Assembly: GCA_024281095.1 (NCBI GenBank)
Contig: JAMXLJ010000172.1
Coordinates: 1-64,000 of the forward strand
Origin: Acidimicrobiia bacterium
GTDB taxonomy: Bacteria; Actinomycetota; Acidimicrobiia; IMCC26256; JAMXLJ01
Length of the DNA stretch: 64,000 nucleotides
Direction of reading: 5' to 3'
This document shows, piece after piece, positions 39,643 to 48,913 of this stretch (within the stretch, counting starts at the first letter, position 1; every line of letters starts with the position of its first letter). The notes beneath the pieces are model-generated. The model was given only the letters and a program-made list of their open reading frames with translations. It ran no database searches and was not told the origin of the DNA. A program made the position numbers and the translations under genes.

Positions 39643-41220
39643 GTGCCCGCCCATCGGTCCATCAATGCGGCCGACGGCACGGCTACCGTCTCCATCGGGA
39701 TGCTGTTGGACGACAGGCTGGACTGGTCTCCCGCTCCGACGGTCCGTCCACGAAGGTCGCGCACGACCACGGTCGCCCTCACGACATTCGTGTTCGCGGC
39801 GCTGGGCGTCCAACTCGTGGTGTTGCTGGCGCGCAGCCGTCACCAATGGCAGCAGTTCAACCTGTCGATCGACTTTGCGATCTTTCACCAGGCCTGGCAC
39901 CAGATCGGGCGCGGCGACCTCGACCCGCTCCTCACGACGCTCGGGTATCCGTACTGGCAGAGTCACTTCGAGCTGATCATGTGGCCGCTCGCGCTCCTCG
40001 GACGGCTGCACCGCGACGACGGGCTCAGCCTCTTGTACCTGCAGGACCTCGCGATCGTCGCGTCGGAAGCCGTCGTCGTCGCGTGGATCCGGAGCGAGAC
40101 ACGGGAGCGCGATACCCGCACACAATGGATCGCGGTATCGGCCGTGGTCGTACTGATGGTCGCAAACCCCTGGGTGTATCGCGCCGCGATGCAGGACTTC
40201 CATTTCGAGGCGCTCGGGACCTTCTTCACGTTGCTTGCGGCGTGGGACCTGTGGCGCGGCCGGCGTCGAGGTTGGATCTGGGTCGCGCTCGCGTTGTCCT
40301 GCGGTGACGTGTCGGGCACGTACATGGTCGGATTGGGGCTGTCGTTGGTGGTGGCCGGCAGGCGCACGCGGCGCGTCGGCGCCGCGTGCGGCGCGGCAGG
40401 ACTTCTCTGGGTCGTCCTCGCGGCGCTGCTGCACGCCAACCGGGGCTCGGGGATCGCCGAATACGCCTACCTGGCGTCGACCACGAAACCGGTGTCCGCA
40501 GGCATTGCCGGTGTCGGCGCGATCCTTTGGGGGGTCGTTCACCATCCGTCGCGACCGATCCAGATGCTCGGCGACCGGCTCGGAAAGATCTGGCTCAACC
40601 TCGCGCCCGTGGGCGCGGCCGGCCTCGTCGCTCCGTGGAGCTTCGGCGTCATGGTCGCGGTGCTGCTCACCAATGCGCTGAATGCGCGTCCCGGGTTCAT
40701 CGACCCGTCGTATCAGGACGTTCCCGTCGCTCTCTTCGGCGCGCTCGGAACGGTGCTGCTGGCCACCTCGCTGAGCACCCGGCCCGGGCGTGTCGGCGCG
40801 CTCGGCGTGATGGTCGTCGCCGCGCTCGCCATCTCCGCGATCGTCTTCGACGCGACGCACTTCCACCGCGTCGACGCCGCGAAGGTCTCACCGTTCGCGG
40901 CCGGCGAGCTCGCCGCGGTGCGGCGCGAGATCCCGGACGACGCGCAGGTGGTCGTCACATTCGGTGTCGCGGGCCGCTTCGCCGGACGCCGCTCGGTGCA
41001 CGTGCTCTCGTACGGCGGCCAGAGCTTCCCGGTGGAGTCGCGGACGGTCGTCTTCGTGTTCGCTCCCGCGGCCGGCAACCAGCCGGTACCGCTCACAATC
41101 GTCGGACGCGCCGAGCGCTTCGTCCGCGACACGTTGCGGGCCCGGGTGCTGCGCCGAGGTGTCGAGGTCAATGCATACGAATGGCGCCCGCACGGTCTGA
41201 GCCACGTCGAGCTCCCGTAG
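39643..41220 (+). CDS. DUF2079 family polytopic membrane protein
   Basis: FNLSIDFAIFHQAWHQIG, HFELIMWPLALL, MQDFHFEALGTFFTLLAAWDL. Confidence 0.85.
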   Translation: MPAHRSINAADGTATVSIGMLLDDRLDWSPAPTVRPRRSRTTTVALTTFVFAALGVQLVVLLARSRHQWQQFNLSIDFAIFHQAWHQIGRGDLDPLLTTLGYPYWQSHFELIMWPLALLGRLHRDDGLSLLYLQDLAIVASEAVVVAWIRSETRERDTRTQWIAVSAVVVLMVANPWVYRAAMQDFHFEALGTFFTLLAAWDLWRGRRRGWIWVALALSCGDVSGTYMVGLGLSLVVAGRRTRRVGAACGAAGLLWVVLAALLHANRGSGIAEYAYLASTTKPVSAGIAGVGAILWGVVHHPSRPIQMLGDRLGKIWLNLAPVGAAGLVAPWSFGVMVAVLLTNALNARPGFIDPSYQDVPVALFGALGTVLLATSLSTRPGRVGALGVMVVAALAISAIVFDATHFHRVDAAKVSPFAAGELAAVRREIPDDAQVVVTFGVAGRFAGRRSVHVLSYGGQSFPVESRTVVFVFAPAAGNQPVPLTIVGRAERFVRDTLRARVLRRGVEVNAYEWRPHGLSHVELP

Positions 41221-41289
41221 GAGGCGTACGGTCCGTGGCGGCCGATGACCGGGCCGCGCGTCGGAGCGACCGCTAGGCTCCAGCGCCGA

Positions 41290-42303
41290 ATGGATGTTTG
41301 CGTGTGCGGCGCGCAGGCGCCGTTCGTGCACGGCGGCGCAGAGCTCCACATGGACAACCTCGTCCGGGCGCTTCGCGATGCGGGTCACCGTGCCGAGCTC
41401 GTGCGTCTTCCGACCGCGTGGGACAAGGTTCGGGTGTTCGAGGCCGCGCTCGCGTGGCGGCTCGTGCCCATCGACGCCGACGTGGTCATCGCGACGAATT
41501 TCCCGTCGTACTTCGTTCGCCACCCGCGCAAGGTCGTGTGGCTCTTCCACCAGCACCGCATTGCGTACGACGCAGTGGACGCGCCGTGGTCGGACTTCGG
41601 CCTCGACGACGACTCGCTCGAAGCCCAACGTCTCCTCACGGAATGGGACACGCGTGCGTTGCGTGAAGCCGAGGCACTGTTCACGACGTCGGGCGTGGTT
41701 GCCGACCGCCTGGCCCGTTTCAACGGGCTCGACGGCGAACCGCTCTACCACCCGCCGCCGCTGTTCGAATCCCTGCATCCCGGTGGCACCGGTGACTATG
41801 TCTTCTGTCCGACGCGCCTCGAGGGCAACAAGCGTCCTGCCCTGCTCACGGAGGCGATGGCGTACGTACACGCGCCGACGCGTCTCGTGCTTGCAGGCCG
41901 GGGGACGCTCGAGAACGAACTGCGAGCGCGCATCGACGCGCTCGCAGTTGCGGATCGGGTCCAGCTCGCCGGCTTCGTGACCGACGAGCGTCTCGTCGAT
42001 CTCTACGCCGGCGCGCTCGCGGTCGTGTATGCGCCGTTCGACGAGGACTACGGCTACGTGACGCTCCAGGCCTTCCGCGCGGGCAAGCCGGTGATCACGA
42101 CGCACGACGCCGGCGGCGTATTGGAGTGGGTCGAGGACGGCGTCACGGGATTCGTCACCGATCCGACGCCCGAGGGGATCGGCACCGCGATCGAACGGAT
42201 GGCCGCCGATCCTGCGCTCGCTTCGCGCATGGGCGAGAAGGCACGGGCCCGTGTTGCCGACCTCAGCTGGGAGCCGGTCGTCGCCCGGTTGCTGGGCCGA
42301 TGA
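41290..42303 (+). CDS. Family 4-type glycosyltransferase
   Basis: MDVCVCGAQAPFVHGGAELHMDNLVRAL, PTRLEGNKRPALLTEAM, TLQAFRAGKPVITTHDAGG. Confidence 0.9.
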   Translation: MDVCVCGAQAPFVHGGAELHMDNLVRALRDAGHRAELVRLPTAWDKVRVFEAALAWRLVPIDADVVIATNFPSYFVRHPRKVVWLFHQHRIAYDAVDAPWSDFGLDDDSLEAQRLLTEWDTRALREAEALFTTSGVVADRLARFNGLDGEPLYHPPPLFESLHPGGTGDYVFCPTRLEGNKRPALLTEAMAYVHAPTRLVLAGRGTLENELRARIDALAVADRVQLAGFVTDERLVDLYAGALAVVYAPFDEDYGYVTLQAFRAGKPVITTHDAGGVLEWVEDGVTGFVTDPTPEGIGTAIERMAADPALASRMGEKARARVADLSWEPVVARLLGR

Positions 42304-43205
42304 CGGCCGCACGCCCGGCAGTGGAGTTGCTCGTCGGGCTGCGCCCCGTCACGGCGGTGGAGCCGGTGCTGCGAGCGCTCTCGCGTTTCGCAACGCTGCG
42401 TGCCCGCGACCCCGGCCTCCCGCCGCCGGACGCGCGCATCGCCACGTCCACCGACGCGCGCGGTCTTCGCGAGGCCCTCCACGACGACGCGGTGCCGGTG
42501 GCCGTCGCGCTGCACGACGGTGAAGAGCCGCCCGCCGAGGTCGCGGCACGCGCCGCCGCGTTCCTCGTGGCCCGGCGGCCGGAGGCGCCCGGCATCCCGT
42601 TGCTCGGAGCGCCCGTCGTGGCGTGGCCGGAACCGTCGATCGACGCGGCCGCGCACCCGCCGCTCCCCCCGCTCGTGCGCCGGCGGTGGCGGCGGCTGCT
42701 CGGCCTCCCCGACCAGTTCGTCGTCGTGCTGGGTTTCGACCCCGCCACTCCGCTCGGCGACAGGGCAGTCGCGAGCGCGCTCGCGACGTGCGAGGCCGCG
42801 GCCGTGCGTGGACGGTGGACCTTGGTCGCGCTCGCGCTCGGCACGCCCCTGGTGACGGACGCCTCGACCGCGCGGCGCCTCGGGCTGCGCGACGACTGCG
42901 AAGTGGCGGTGAGCGCGCCGGCAAGCGCGGCTGCCGCCGCGCGCGCGCTGGCTCTCGACGAGCGCCGCTCCGCGCGCCTCGGTGCCGCGGCGCGTCACGT
43001 CGTCGAACAGGTGCACGACGTCGTGCCGTCGGCTCGCGCCGTGGCGCGACGGCTCGGGATCCTGGCGCCCGAGCGACCGGGGAACGTGCTCCACGCGCGC
43101 CTGGCCGAGCTCGGCACCCCGGAAGGCGCGCCGGCCGCCATGCGCGCCGTGGCCGCGTGCGAGCCGTTCCTCTCGCTCGCCTCCGTCGCGGACACGACGC
43201 GATGA
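42300..43205 (+). CDS. Divergent GT-B-like or unknown protein in glycosyltransferase operon
   Basis: ATGA overlap with upstream GT; C-terminal ALGTPLVTDASTARRLGLRDD...RSARLGAAARHVVEQVHDV resembles a GT4 C-terminal half. Confidence 0.65.
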   Translation: MTAARPAVELLVGLRPVTAVEPVLRALSRFATLRARDPGLPPPDARIATSTDARGLREALHDDAVPVAVALHDGEEPPAEVAARAAAFLVARRPEAPGIPLLGAPVVAWPEPSIDAAAHPPLPPLVRRRWRRLLGLPDQFVVVLGFDPATPLGDRAVASALATCEAAAVRGRWTLVALALGTPLVTDASTARRLGLRDDCEVAVSAPASAAAAARALALDERRSARLGAAARHVVEQVHDVVPSARAVARRLGILAPERPGNVLHARLAELGTPEGAPAAMRAVAACEPFLSLASVADTTR

Positions 43206-44521
43206 CCCGCCACCCGGACCTCGATCCTTCGTCCGTCGACGCGCTGCGCGACAGCCTCGGCCTGCAGCCGCCCACGTCGAACGGCGAAACGCCGGTCGAC
43301 GAGCACCCCGCGGCGGTGGCGGCGGCGCCTTCGCGAACGGACCGCCTGCGTGAACGCGTGAAGGTCCGGGCCCGGCCCGCCGCGGACGCGGTGCTCGAGC
43401 GGATCGCGGCGCGCGTCCTGCAACACATCCGGGGCCCCTTGGGTGACGAGTTGCGCGCGGACGTACGACGGCTCGAGGGCGAGATCGGCAGTCTTCGCGC
43501 GCGCGTCGAGGCCTTTGCTCCGGTGATTGCGAGCCTCGACGAGATCGCCCGCGCGACGGACGCACTGCACGCGCTCAGCGCGAACCAGGAGCTCATGAAG
43601 GCCGAGCTCGGCTCGTTCCACCGGACCCTCGACGACTTCGGACGTGCCATCGCACCCGCGGCCGGCCTCGAAGGTGTGCCGGCGCGGTTCTCGGAGCTGC
43701 GCGAGCGCGTGAACGCAATCGATCGCGAGCTTCGCCGGCTGCTGACGTCGGAGGCCGCAGCGGCAACGTCTCCGGGCGCGGAACCGTCCACACCCGCAAT
43801 TGCCGAGCCCTTCCGCGCGTCGGGCTTCGACTACGTGGGCTTCGAAGGCCGGTTCCGCGGTGACCCGACCGCGGTGCTCGAGGAGCTCGGCCGCCGCTAC
43901 GCGGAGCTCCTGGCGTCGCACCAACCGGTCGTCGACATCGGGTGCGGCCGCGGCGAGCTGCTCGAGTCGCTCTCGGCGCGGGGGATCGCGGGAATCGGCG
44001 TCGAGCCCGACGTCGGCATGGCCGCCGAGGCCAGAAGCCGCGGCCTCGAGGTGCATGCGACGGGCGCGCTCGAGTTCCTCTCCGCCGCGGACCCGGGCTC
44101 CTTCGGCGCAATCACCGCGATCCACGTCGCCGAGCACCTGGACCTCGAGACGTTGGTGTCCTTCATCGAGCTTGCGGCCAGCCGGCTCCGCCCCGGTGGC
44201 GTGCTCGTGCTCGAGACGCCGAACCCCGCGTCGCTCGTCGTGCTCGGCAACTCGTACGTGATGGACCCCACGCACGTCTGGCCGCTGCACCCGGCCTTGG
44301 TCACGTTCCTCTGCGAGCGGGCCGGTTTTCGCGACGTCGAACTGCGGTTCCACTCGCCCGCCGAGGCGTACCACCTCCCGCTGCTGCGCGAAGGCCCCGA
44401 CGAACCGGAGTGGGTCGGCACCGTGAACGCGGCGTTCCGCCGTCTGAACGAGTCGTTGTACGGGCCCCAGGAGTACGCCGCGATCGCAACGACGCCGCCG
44501 GCCGACCAGACCGACCGCTGA
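43202..44521 (+). CDS. Coiled-coil plus class I methyltransferase protein
   Basis: N-terminal heptad-rich segment; YAELLASHQPVVDIGCGRGELLESL, AITAIHVAEHLDLETLVSFIELAASRLRPGGVLVLETPNP. Confidence 0.88.
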   Translation: MTRHPDLDPSSVDALRDSLGLQPPTSNGETPVDEHPAAVAAAPSRTDRLRERVKVRARPAADAVLERIAARVLQHIRGPLGDELRADVRRLEGEIGSLRARVEAFAPVIASLDEIARATDALHALSANQELMKAELGSFHRTLDDFGRAIAPAAGLEGVPARFSELRERVNAIDRELRRLLTSEAAAATSPGAEPSTPAIAEPFRASGFDYVGFEGRFRGDPTAVLEELGRRYAELLASHQPVVDIGCGRGELLESLSARGIAGIGVEPDVGMAAEARSRGLEVHATGALEFLSAADPGSFGAITAIHVAEHLDLETLVSFIELAASRLRPGGVLVLETPNPASLVVLGNSYVMDPTHVWPLHPALVTFLCERAGFRDVELRFHSPAEAYHLPLLREGPDEPEWVGTVNAAFRRLNESLYGPQEYAAIATTPPADQTDR

Positions 44522-44522
44522 C

Positions 44523-45614
44523 GTGCGGGTCGCGATCGACGGCACGCCCCTCCTCGGAGCGCGCACGGGCGTGGCCACGATGGTGGAGTCGCTCGTCGCC
44601 GGCTTCGCCGGCCGCGACGACACGGACGTGGTCGCGTACGCGGTCTCGGGTCGGATGGCGTTGAACGGCGCCGTTCCGAATGGTGTTCGCACGGCACGCT
44701 CGCGCCTGCCGGCCAAGGTTGCGTGGTGGTTCTGGGAACGGGTGGACCGTCCGCGAATCGAGCACTGGACGGGCGCTGTCGACGTCGTGCACGGCACGAA
44801 CTACGTCGGCCCGCCCTCGGCTTCTCCGGTTGTCGTCACGGTCCACGACCTGACGTTCCTGCGCTTCCCCGAGATGTGCACCGCCGACACGCTCCGGTTC
44901 CCACGGCTCATCCGGCGTGCCATCCGACGCGGCGCGCACATTCACGTGCCGAGCGACTTCGTGCGTGGCGAAGTGATCGAGGAGTTCGGCGTCGAGCCGT
45001 CGCGTGTGGTGCGGATCCACCACGGGCTCACGACGTCGACTGCCGGTGATCCGCAGCGTGGACGCGACCGCGCCGGAGCGGCGGAATACGTGCTCGCGGT
45101 CGGGACCGTCGAGCCGCGCAAGAATCTTCCGACACTTGTGCGCGCCTTCGACGCGATCGCACGCGACCGCGCCGGGCTCGTCCTCGTGATCGCGGGGCCG
45201 TCGGGTTGGGGCGCCGACGCGCTCACCGCGGCGATCCATGCCGCGCGCGCCGCGGACCGGATCCACCGGATCGGCTACGTCTCCCCGTCGGAACGAGCCG
45301 ATCTGCTCGCCGGCGCGAGGGTGTTCGCGTATCCGTCGCTGTACGAGGGGTTCGGCTTCCCGCCGCTCGAAGCGATGGCCGCCGGCGTTCCCGTGGTCGC
45401 GGGCGCCGCCGGCGCGCTCCCCGAGGTGCTCGGCGATGCCGCGCTGCTCGTCGAACCCCACGACGTCGATGCTCTCGCCGGGACGCTCGCTCAGCTGCTC
45501 GACGACCCGGCCCTGCGTGAGCAACTGGTCACACGTGGACGCAGCCGCGCCGCCGCGTACCGCTGGGACATCGCCGTGGACGGGATGCTGACGCTCTACC
45601 GTTCGCTTCGATGA
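44523..45614 (+). CDS. Family 4-type glycosyltransferase (tandem paralogue 1)
   Basis: GTVEPRKNLPTLVRAFD, YPSLYEGFGFPPLEAMAAGVPVV. Confidence 0.92.
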   Translation: MRVAIDGTPLLGARTGVATMVESLVAGFAGRDDTDVVAYAVSGRMALNGAVPNGVRTARSRLPAKVAWWFWERVDRPRIEHWTGAVDVVHGTNYVGPPSASPVVVTVHDLTFLRFPEMCTADTLRFPRLIRRAIRRGAHIHVPSDFVRGEVIEEFGVEPSRVVRIHHGLTTSTAGDPQRGRDRAGAAEYVLAVGTVEPRKNLPTLVRAFDAIARDRAGLVLVIAGPSGWGADALTAAIHAARAADRIHRIGYVSPSERADLLAGARVFAYPSLYEGFGFPPLEAMAAGVPVVAGAAGALPEVLGDAALLVEPHDVDALAGTLAQLLDDPALREQLVTRGRSRAAAYRWDIAVDGMLTLYRSLR

Positions 45615-46702
45615 AGGTCGGGATCCACGCGGGTCAGCTCCTGCAACGCGTGCCGGGAGGCATCGGCCGGTACATCGAGGCGCTGTTCCATGGGCTGCCG
45701 CCCGCCGGAGTCGACGTCGTCGCCTTCGCAGCCGGCGACCCGTCGGTGCGGCGCAGCGCGGCCTGGCCGAGCTTCGTCGCACTCGGTCACCCGTACGCTC
45801 CGTTGCGCTACGAGCTCTGGCACCGGCTCCGCCGGCCGCGCGTCCGCCTCGATGTCGACGTCGTGCACGCGCCGAGCCTCGCGATTCCTCCGGCAGGCCG
45901 CACACCGCTCGTCGTCACCGTCAACGACATCGCGTTCCGGCGTTATCCCGAGCTCTTCACCGCGCACGGTGCCCGGTTCCACGAACGGGGCCTGGCCATC
46001 ACTCGTCGCGAAGCACAGTCGGTCGTCGTTCCGTCGGAGTTCACGCGTGACGAGCTCGTGCGCGAAGGATTCGAGGCGAGCTCCCTCTTCGTGGCCCATC
46101 ACGGCGTCGAGATCCCCGAAGCGCGCGATCCCGACGCGGTGGAAGTCGCGCTCCGCCGGATCGGGGTGGAGCGGCCATTCGTGCTCACGGTGGGCACGCT
46201 CGAGCCACGGAAGAACTTCCCTATGCTCGCCCGCGCTGTGGCGCAGCTACGCGAGCATCGTGACGACGTCACGCTCGTGCGGGTCGGGCCCCCGGGTTGG
46301 GGCGAGGTCGAGGGCCTCGACGGTGCGGGCATGCGCGAGCTCGGCGCGATCGACGACGGCACGCTGGACGCCCTGTACCGTGCCGCGACGGTGTGCGCGT
46401 TGCCCTCGCGGTACGAAGGATTCGGTCTGCCGCTGCTCGAGGCGATGGCGCGCGGCTGCCCGGTGGCGGCATCCGACGTATCGAGCCTGCCCGAGGTGGT
46501 CGATGGTGCGGGCCCGCTGCTACCACCGGACGACGTCGACGCGTGGAGCGCCGCACTGCGCTCAGTGGTCGACGACCGCGAGTACCAGACGCAGTTGCGT
46601 GAGCGCAGCCTCGCCCGGGCTCGCGAGTTCACCTGGTCGCACGCCGTGCAGGCCCACGTGGCCGCCTACGAGCACGCGGTGGACGTCGCGAGCCGGGGCT
46701 GA
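45611..46702 (+). CDS. Family 4-type glycosyltransferase (tandem paralogue 2)
   Basis: VGTLEPRKNFPMLARAVA, LPSRYEGFGLPLLEAMARGCPVAASD. Confidence 0.92.
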   Translation: MKVGIHAGQLLQRVPGGIGRYIEALFHGLPPAGVDVVAFAAGDPSVRRSAAWPSFVALGHPYAPLRYELWHRLRRPRVRLDVDVVHAPSLAIPPAGRTPLVVTVNDIAFRRYPELFTAHGARFHERGLAITRREAQSVVVPSEFTRDELVREGFEASSLFVAHHGVEIPEARDPDAVEVALRRIGVERPFVLTVGTLEPRKNFPMLARAVAQLREHRDDVTLVRVGPPGWGEVEGLDGAGMRELGAIDDGTLDALYRAATVCALPSRYEGFGLPLLEAMARGCPVAASDVSSLPEVVDGAGPLLPPDDVDAWSAALRSVVDDREYQTQLRERSLARAREFTWSHAVQAHVAAYEHAVDVASRG

Positions 46703-46741
46703 GATCCCCGGGTCCCGCGGCCGAATTCATAGACTCCGCGG

Positions 46742-47908
46742 GTGCGGCTGCTGCTCGACGTCTCGGCGGTACCCTCCCGGCCGGTCGGGGCAGGCGTGTA
46801 CGCCGTGAACCTCGCAGGCGAGTTGTCGGGTGCGGACGTCGACGTGCACCTTGCCACCCGGCGCCGCGACGAACCGCGCTGGAGGGAGCTCGCTCCCGCG
46901 GCAACCGTGCACGCGGTGGCCCCTGATCGAAGGCCCGCCCGCCTCGCCTGGGAACAGATCGGCGCGCCGGCGCTGGTGCGCCGCGTGCGTCCCGACGTGT
47001 GGCACGGCATCCACTACACGATGCCGCTGCGCATCGACGTCCCGTGCGTCGTGACGGTGCACGACCTCACGTTCTTCGATCATCCGGAGTGGCATCAACG
47101 CGCGAAGGTCGCATTCTTCCGCACGATGATGCGCGCCGCCGTCGCGCGCGCGGCCGTGTTGATCGCCGTCAGCGCCTACACCGCGCAGCGTCTGGGCAGC
47201 GTGCTCTCGCCACACGCGCCGGTGCTCGTGGCCGCCCACGGCGTCGACCACGACCGGTTCCGTCCCGGGCCGGATGATGATGCCGACGACCTGGCCCGCC
47301 TCCGCGCATTGGGCGTGCGGCGGCCGTATGTCGCGTTCCAAGGGACGATCGAGCCTCGCAAGGACCTGCCGACACTGATCGCCGCGTTCGGCGACGTCGC
47401 ACGCGCCCGCCCCGGGCTGCGTCTCGTGCTCGCCGGCCGCGACGGCTGGGGTACGGACGCGGTGCGGCACGCCGTGGAACGCAGTGGCGTGGCCACACGG
47501 ATCCTGCGGCCCGGCTACATCCCCGATGCCGCGGTGCCGGCCCTGTACCGCCAGGCCGAGGTCGTGGCGTATCCATCGCTGGAGGAAGGCTTCGGCCTGC
47601 CCGCGCTCGAAGCGCTCGCCTGCGGTGCGCCATTGGTGTCGACACTCGGTTCCGCCATCGAGGAGGTGGTCGACGACGCGGCCCTGCTCGTCCCTCCCGG
47701 CGACGTTGCCGCGCTCACCGGCGCGCTCGAGGCGCTGTTGAGCGACGGCGCTCTCGCCGACGCGTTTCGCGTTGCCGGGCCGCGGCGCGCCGCGGATGCG
47801 ACCTGGCGCCGGTCGGCCGCGCAACACCTCGAGGCCTATCGGCTCGCGACATCCGGGGCCGCCCGCGCCCCGCGTGCGCGCGTCGAACGCACCGGGGCAC
47901 GCGTATGA
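46742..47908 (+). CDS. Family 4-type glycosyltransferase (tandem paralogue 3)
   Basis: GTG start VRLLLDVSAVPSRPVGAGVYAVNL; FQGTIEPRKDLPTLIAAFG, YPSLEEGFGLPALEALACGAPLV. Confidence 0.92.
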   Translation: MRLLLDVSAVPSRPVGAGVYAVNLAGELSGADVDVHLATRRRDEPRWRELAPAATVHAVAPDRRPARLAWEQIGAPALVRRVRPDVWHGIHYTMPLRIDVPCVVTVHDLTFFDHPEWHQRAKVAFFRTMMRAAVARAAVLIAVSAYTAQRLGSVLSPHAPVLVAAHGVDHDRFRPGPDDDADDLARLRALGVRRPYVAFQGTIEPRKDLPTLIAAFGDVARARPGLRLVLAGRDGWGTDAVRHAVERSGVATRILRPGYIPDAAVPALYRQAEVVAYPSLEEGFGLPALEALACGAPLVSTLGSAIEEVVDDAALLVPPGDVAALTGALEALLSDGALADAFRVAGPRRAADATWRRSAAQHLEAYRLATSGAARAPRARVERTGARV

Positions 47909-48819
47909 GAGCACTGGTCACCGGCGCGTCCGGGTTCGTCGGCCCTTATCTCGTCGCGCACTTGCGCGCGTGCGGAGACGAGGTCACTGCGGTCGACCGC
48001 CGCGGCGACCGCTCCGTGGACGTCACCGACGCCGGAGCGGTCGACGAGGTGATGCAGGAATGCGCACCCGAGGCTGTGTACCACCTCGCGGCCCTGAGCC
48101 ACGTCGGCGAGTCGTGGGACTCGGGTGCCGAGGCGTTCCGGGTCAACGCCGAAGGCACGCTGCACGTGCTCGGTGCCGCGCGTCGCCACGGAGTCGCGCG
48201 GGTGCTCGTCGTCGGCAGCGCCGAGGAGTACGGCGCGGCGACCCCGGCCGACATCCCGCTCAGCGAGGAGTCGCCGCTGCGGCCGCTCACGCCGTACGGC
48301 GTCGCGAAGGTGGCCGCCGACTTCCTCGCGCTGCAGGCGCATCTCGCGCATGGGCTCGGAACCATCCGTGCCCGGCCCTTCAACCACACGGGTACGGGCC
48401 AGTCCGACCGGTTCGTCATCCCGGCACTGGCCCGGCGAGTGGCGGAGGCGGAGCGCAATGGCGCATCCGAGCTGCGCGTGGGCTCGCTCGAACCCGTGCG
48501 CGACGTCACCGATGTGCGCGACGTCGTGCGAGCGTACCGGCTGCTCGTCGAGCACGGTGTACCCGGAGAGGCGTACAACGTGTGCTCCGGTGAGGGTGTC
48601 GCGGTGCGCGAGATCGCCCAGCGGCTGATCGGCCTGGCGCAGCGACCGCTGCAGCTCGTCGTCGATCCCGCGCTCGTGCGCCGGGTCGACGTGCCGCAAC
48701 TGGTAGGCGATGCGTCGAAGCTGCGCGTTGCAACCGGGTGGGAGCGCCAGATCGACCTCGATCAGACGCTTGCCGCGGTGCTCGACGAGGCCCGCGCCGC
48801 GGTAGCCCGGCAGGCGTAG
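47905..48819 (+). CDS. NAD-dependent epimerase/dehydratase, GDP-6-deoxy-D-lyxo-4-hexulose reductase (Rmd)-like
   Basis: ALVTGASGFVGPYLVAHL, YHLAALSHVGESW, TPYGVAKVAADFLALQ, RPFNHTGTGQSDRFVIPALARRVAE. Confidence 0.88.
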   Translation: MRALVTGASGFVGPYLVAHLRACGDEVTAVDRRGDRSVDVTDAGAVDEVMQECAPEAVYHLAALSHVGESWDSGAEAFRVNAEGTLHVLGAARRHGVARVLVVGSAEEYGAATPADIPLSEESPLRPLTPYGVAKVAADFLALQAHLAHGLGTIRARPFNHTGTGQSDRFVIPALARRVAEAERNGASELRVGSLEPVRDVTDVRDVVRAYRLLVEHGVPGEAYNVCSGEGVAVREIAQRLIGLAQRPLQLVVDPALVRRVDVPQLVGDASKLRVATGWERQIDLDQTLAAVLDEARAAVARQA

Positions 48820-48854
48820 ACCCCGCAGGCGTGACGGTAGGCAAGGGAACATCG

Positions 48855-48872
48855 CGAGCGGTCACCCGCTCG
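48855..48872. terminator. Small hairpin between convergent genes, possible bidirectional terminator
   Basis: CGAGCGG-TCAC-CCGCTCG. Confidence 0.35.
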
Positions 48873-48913
48873 GCGGATCCTGGACGCGCGTGCGACACGG
48901 CGTTGCTGAGCGG

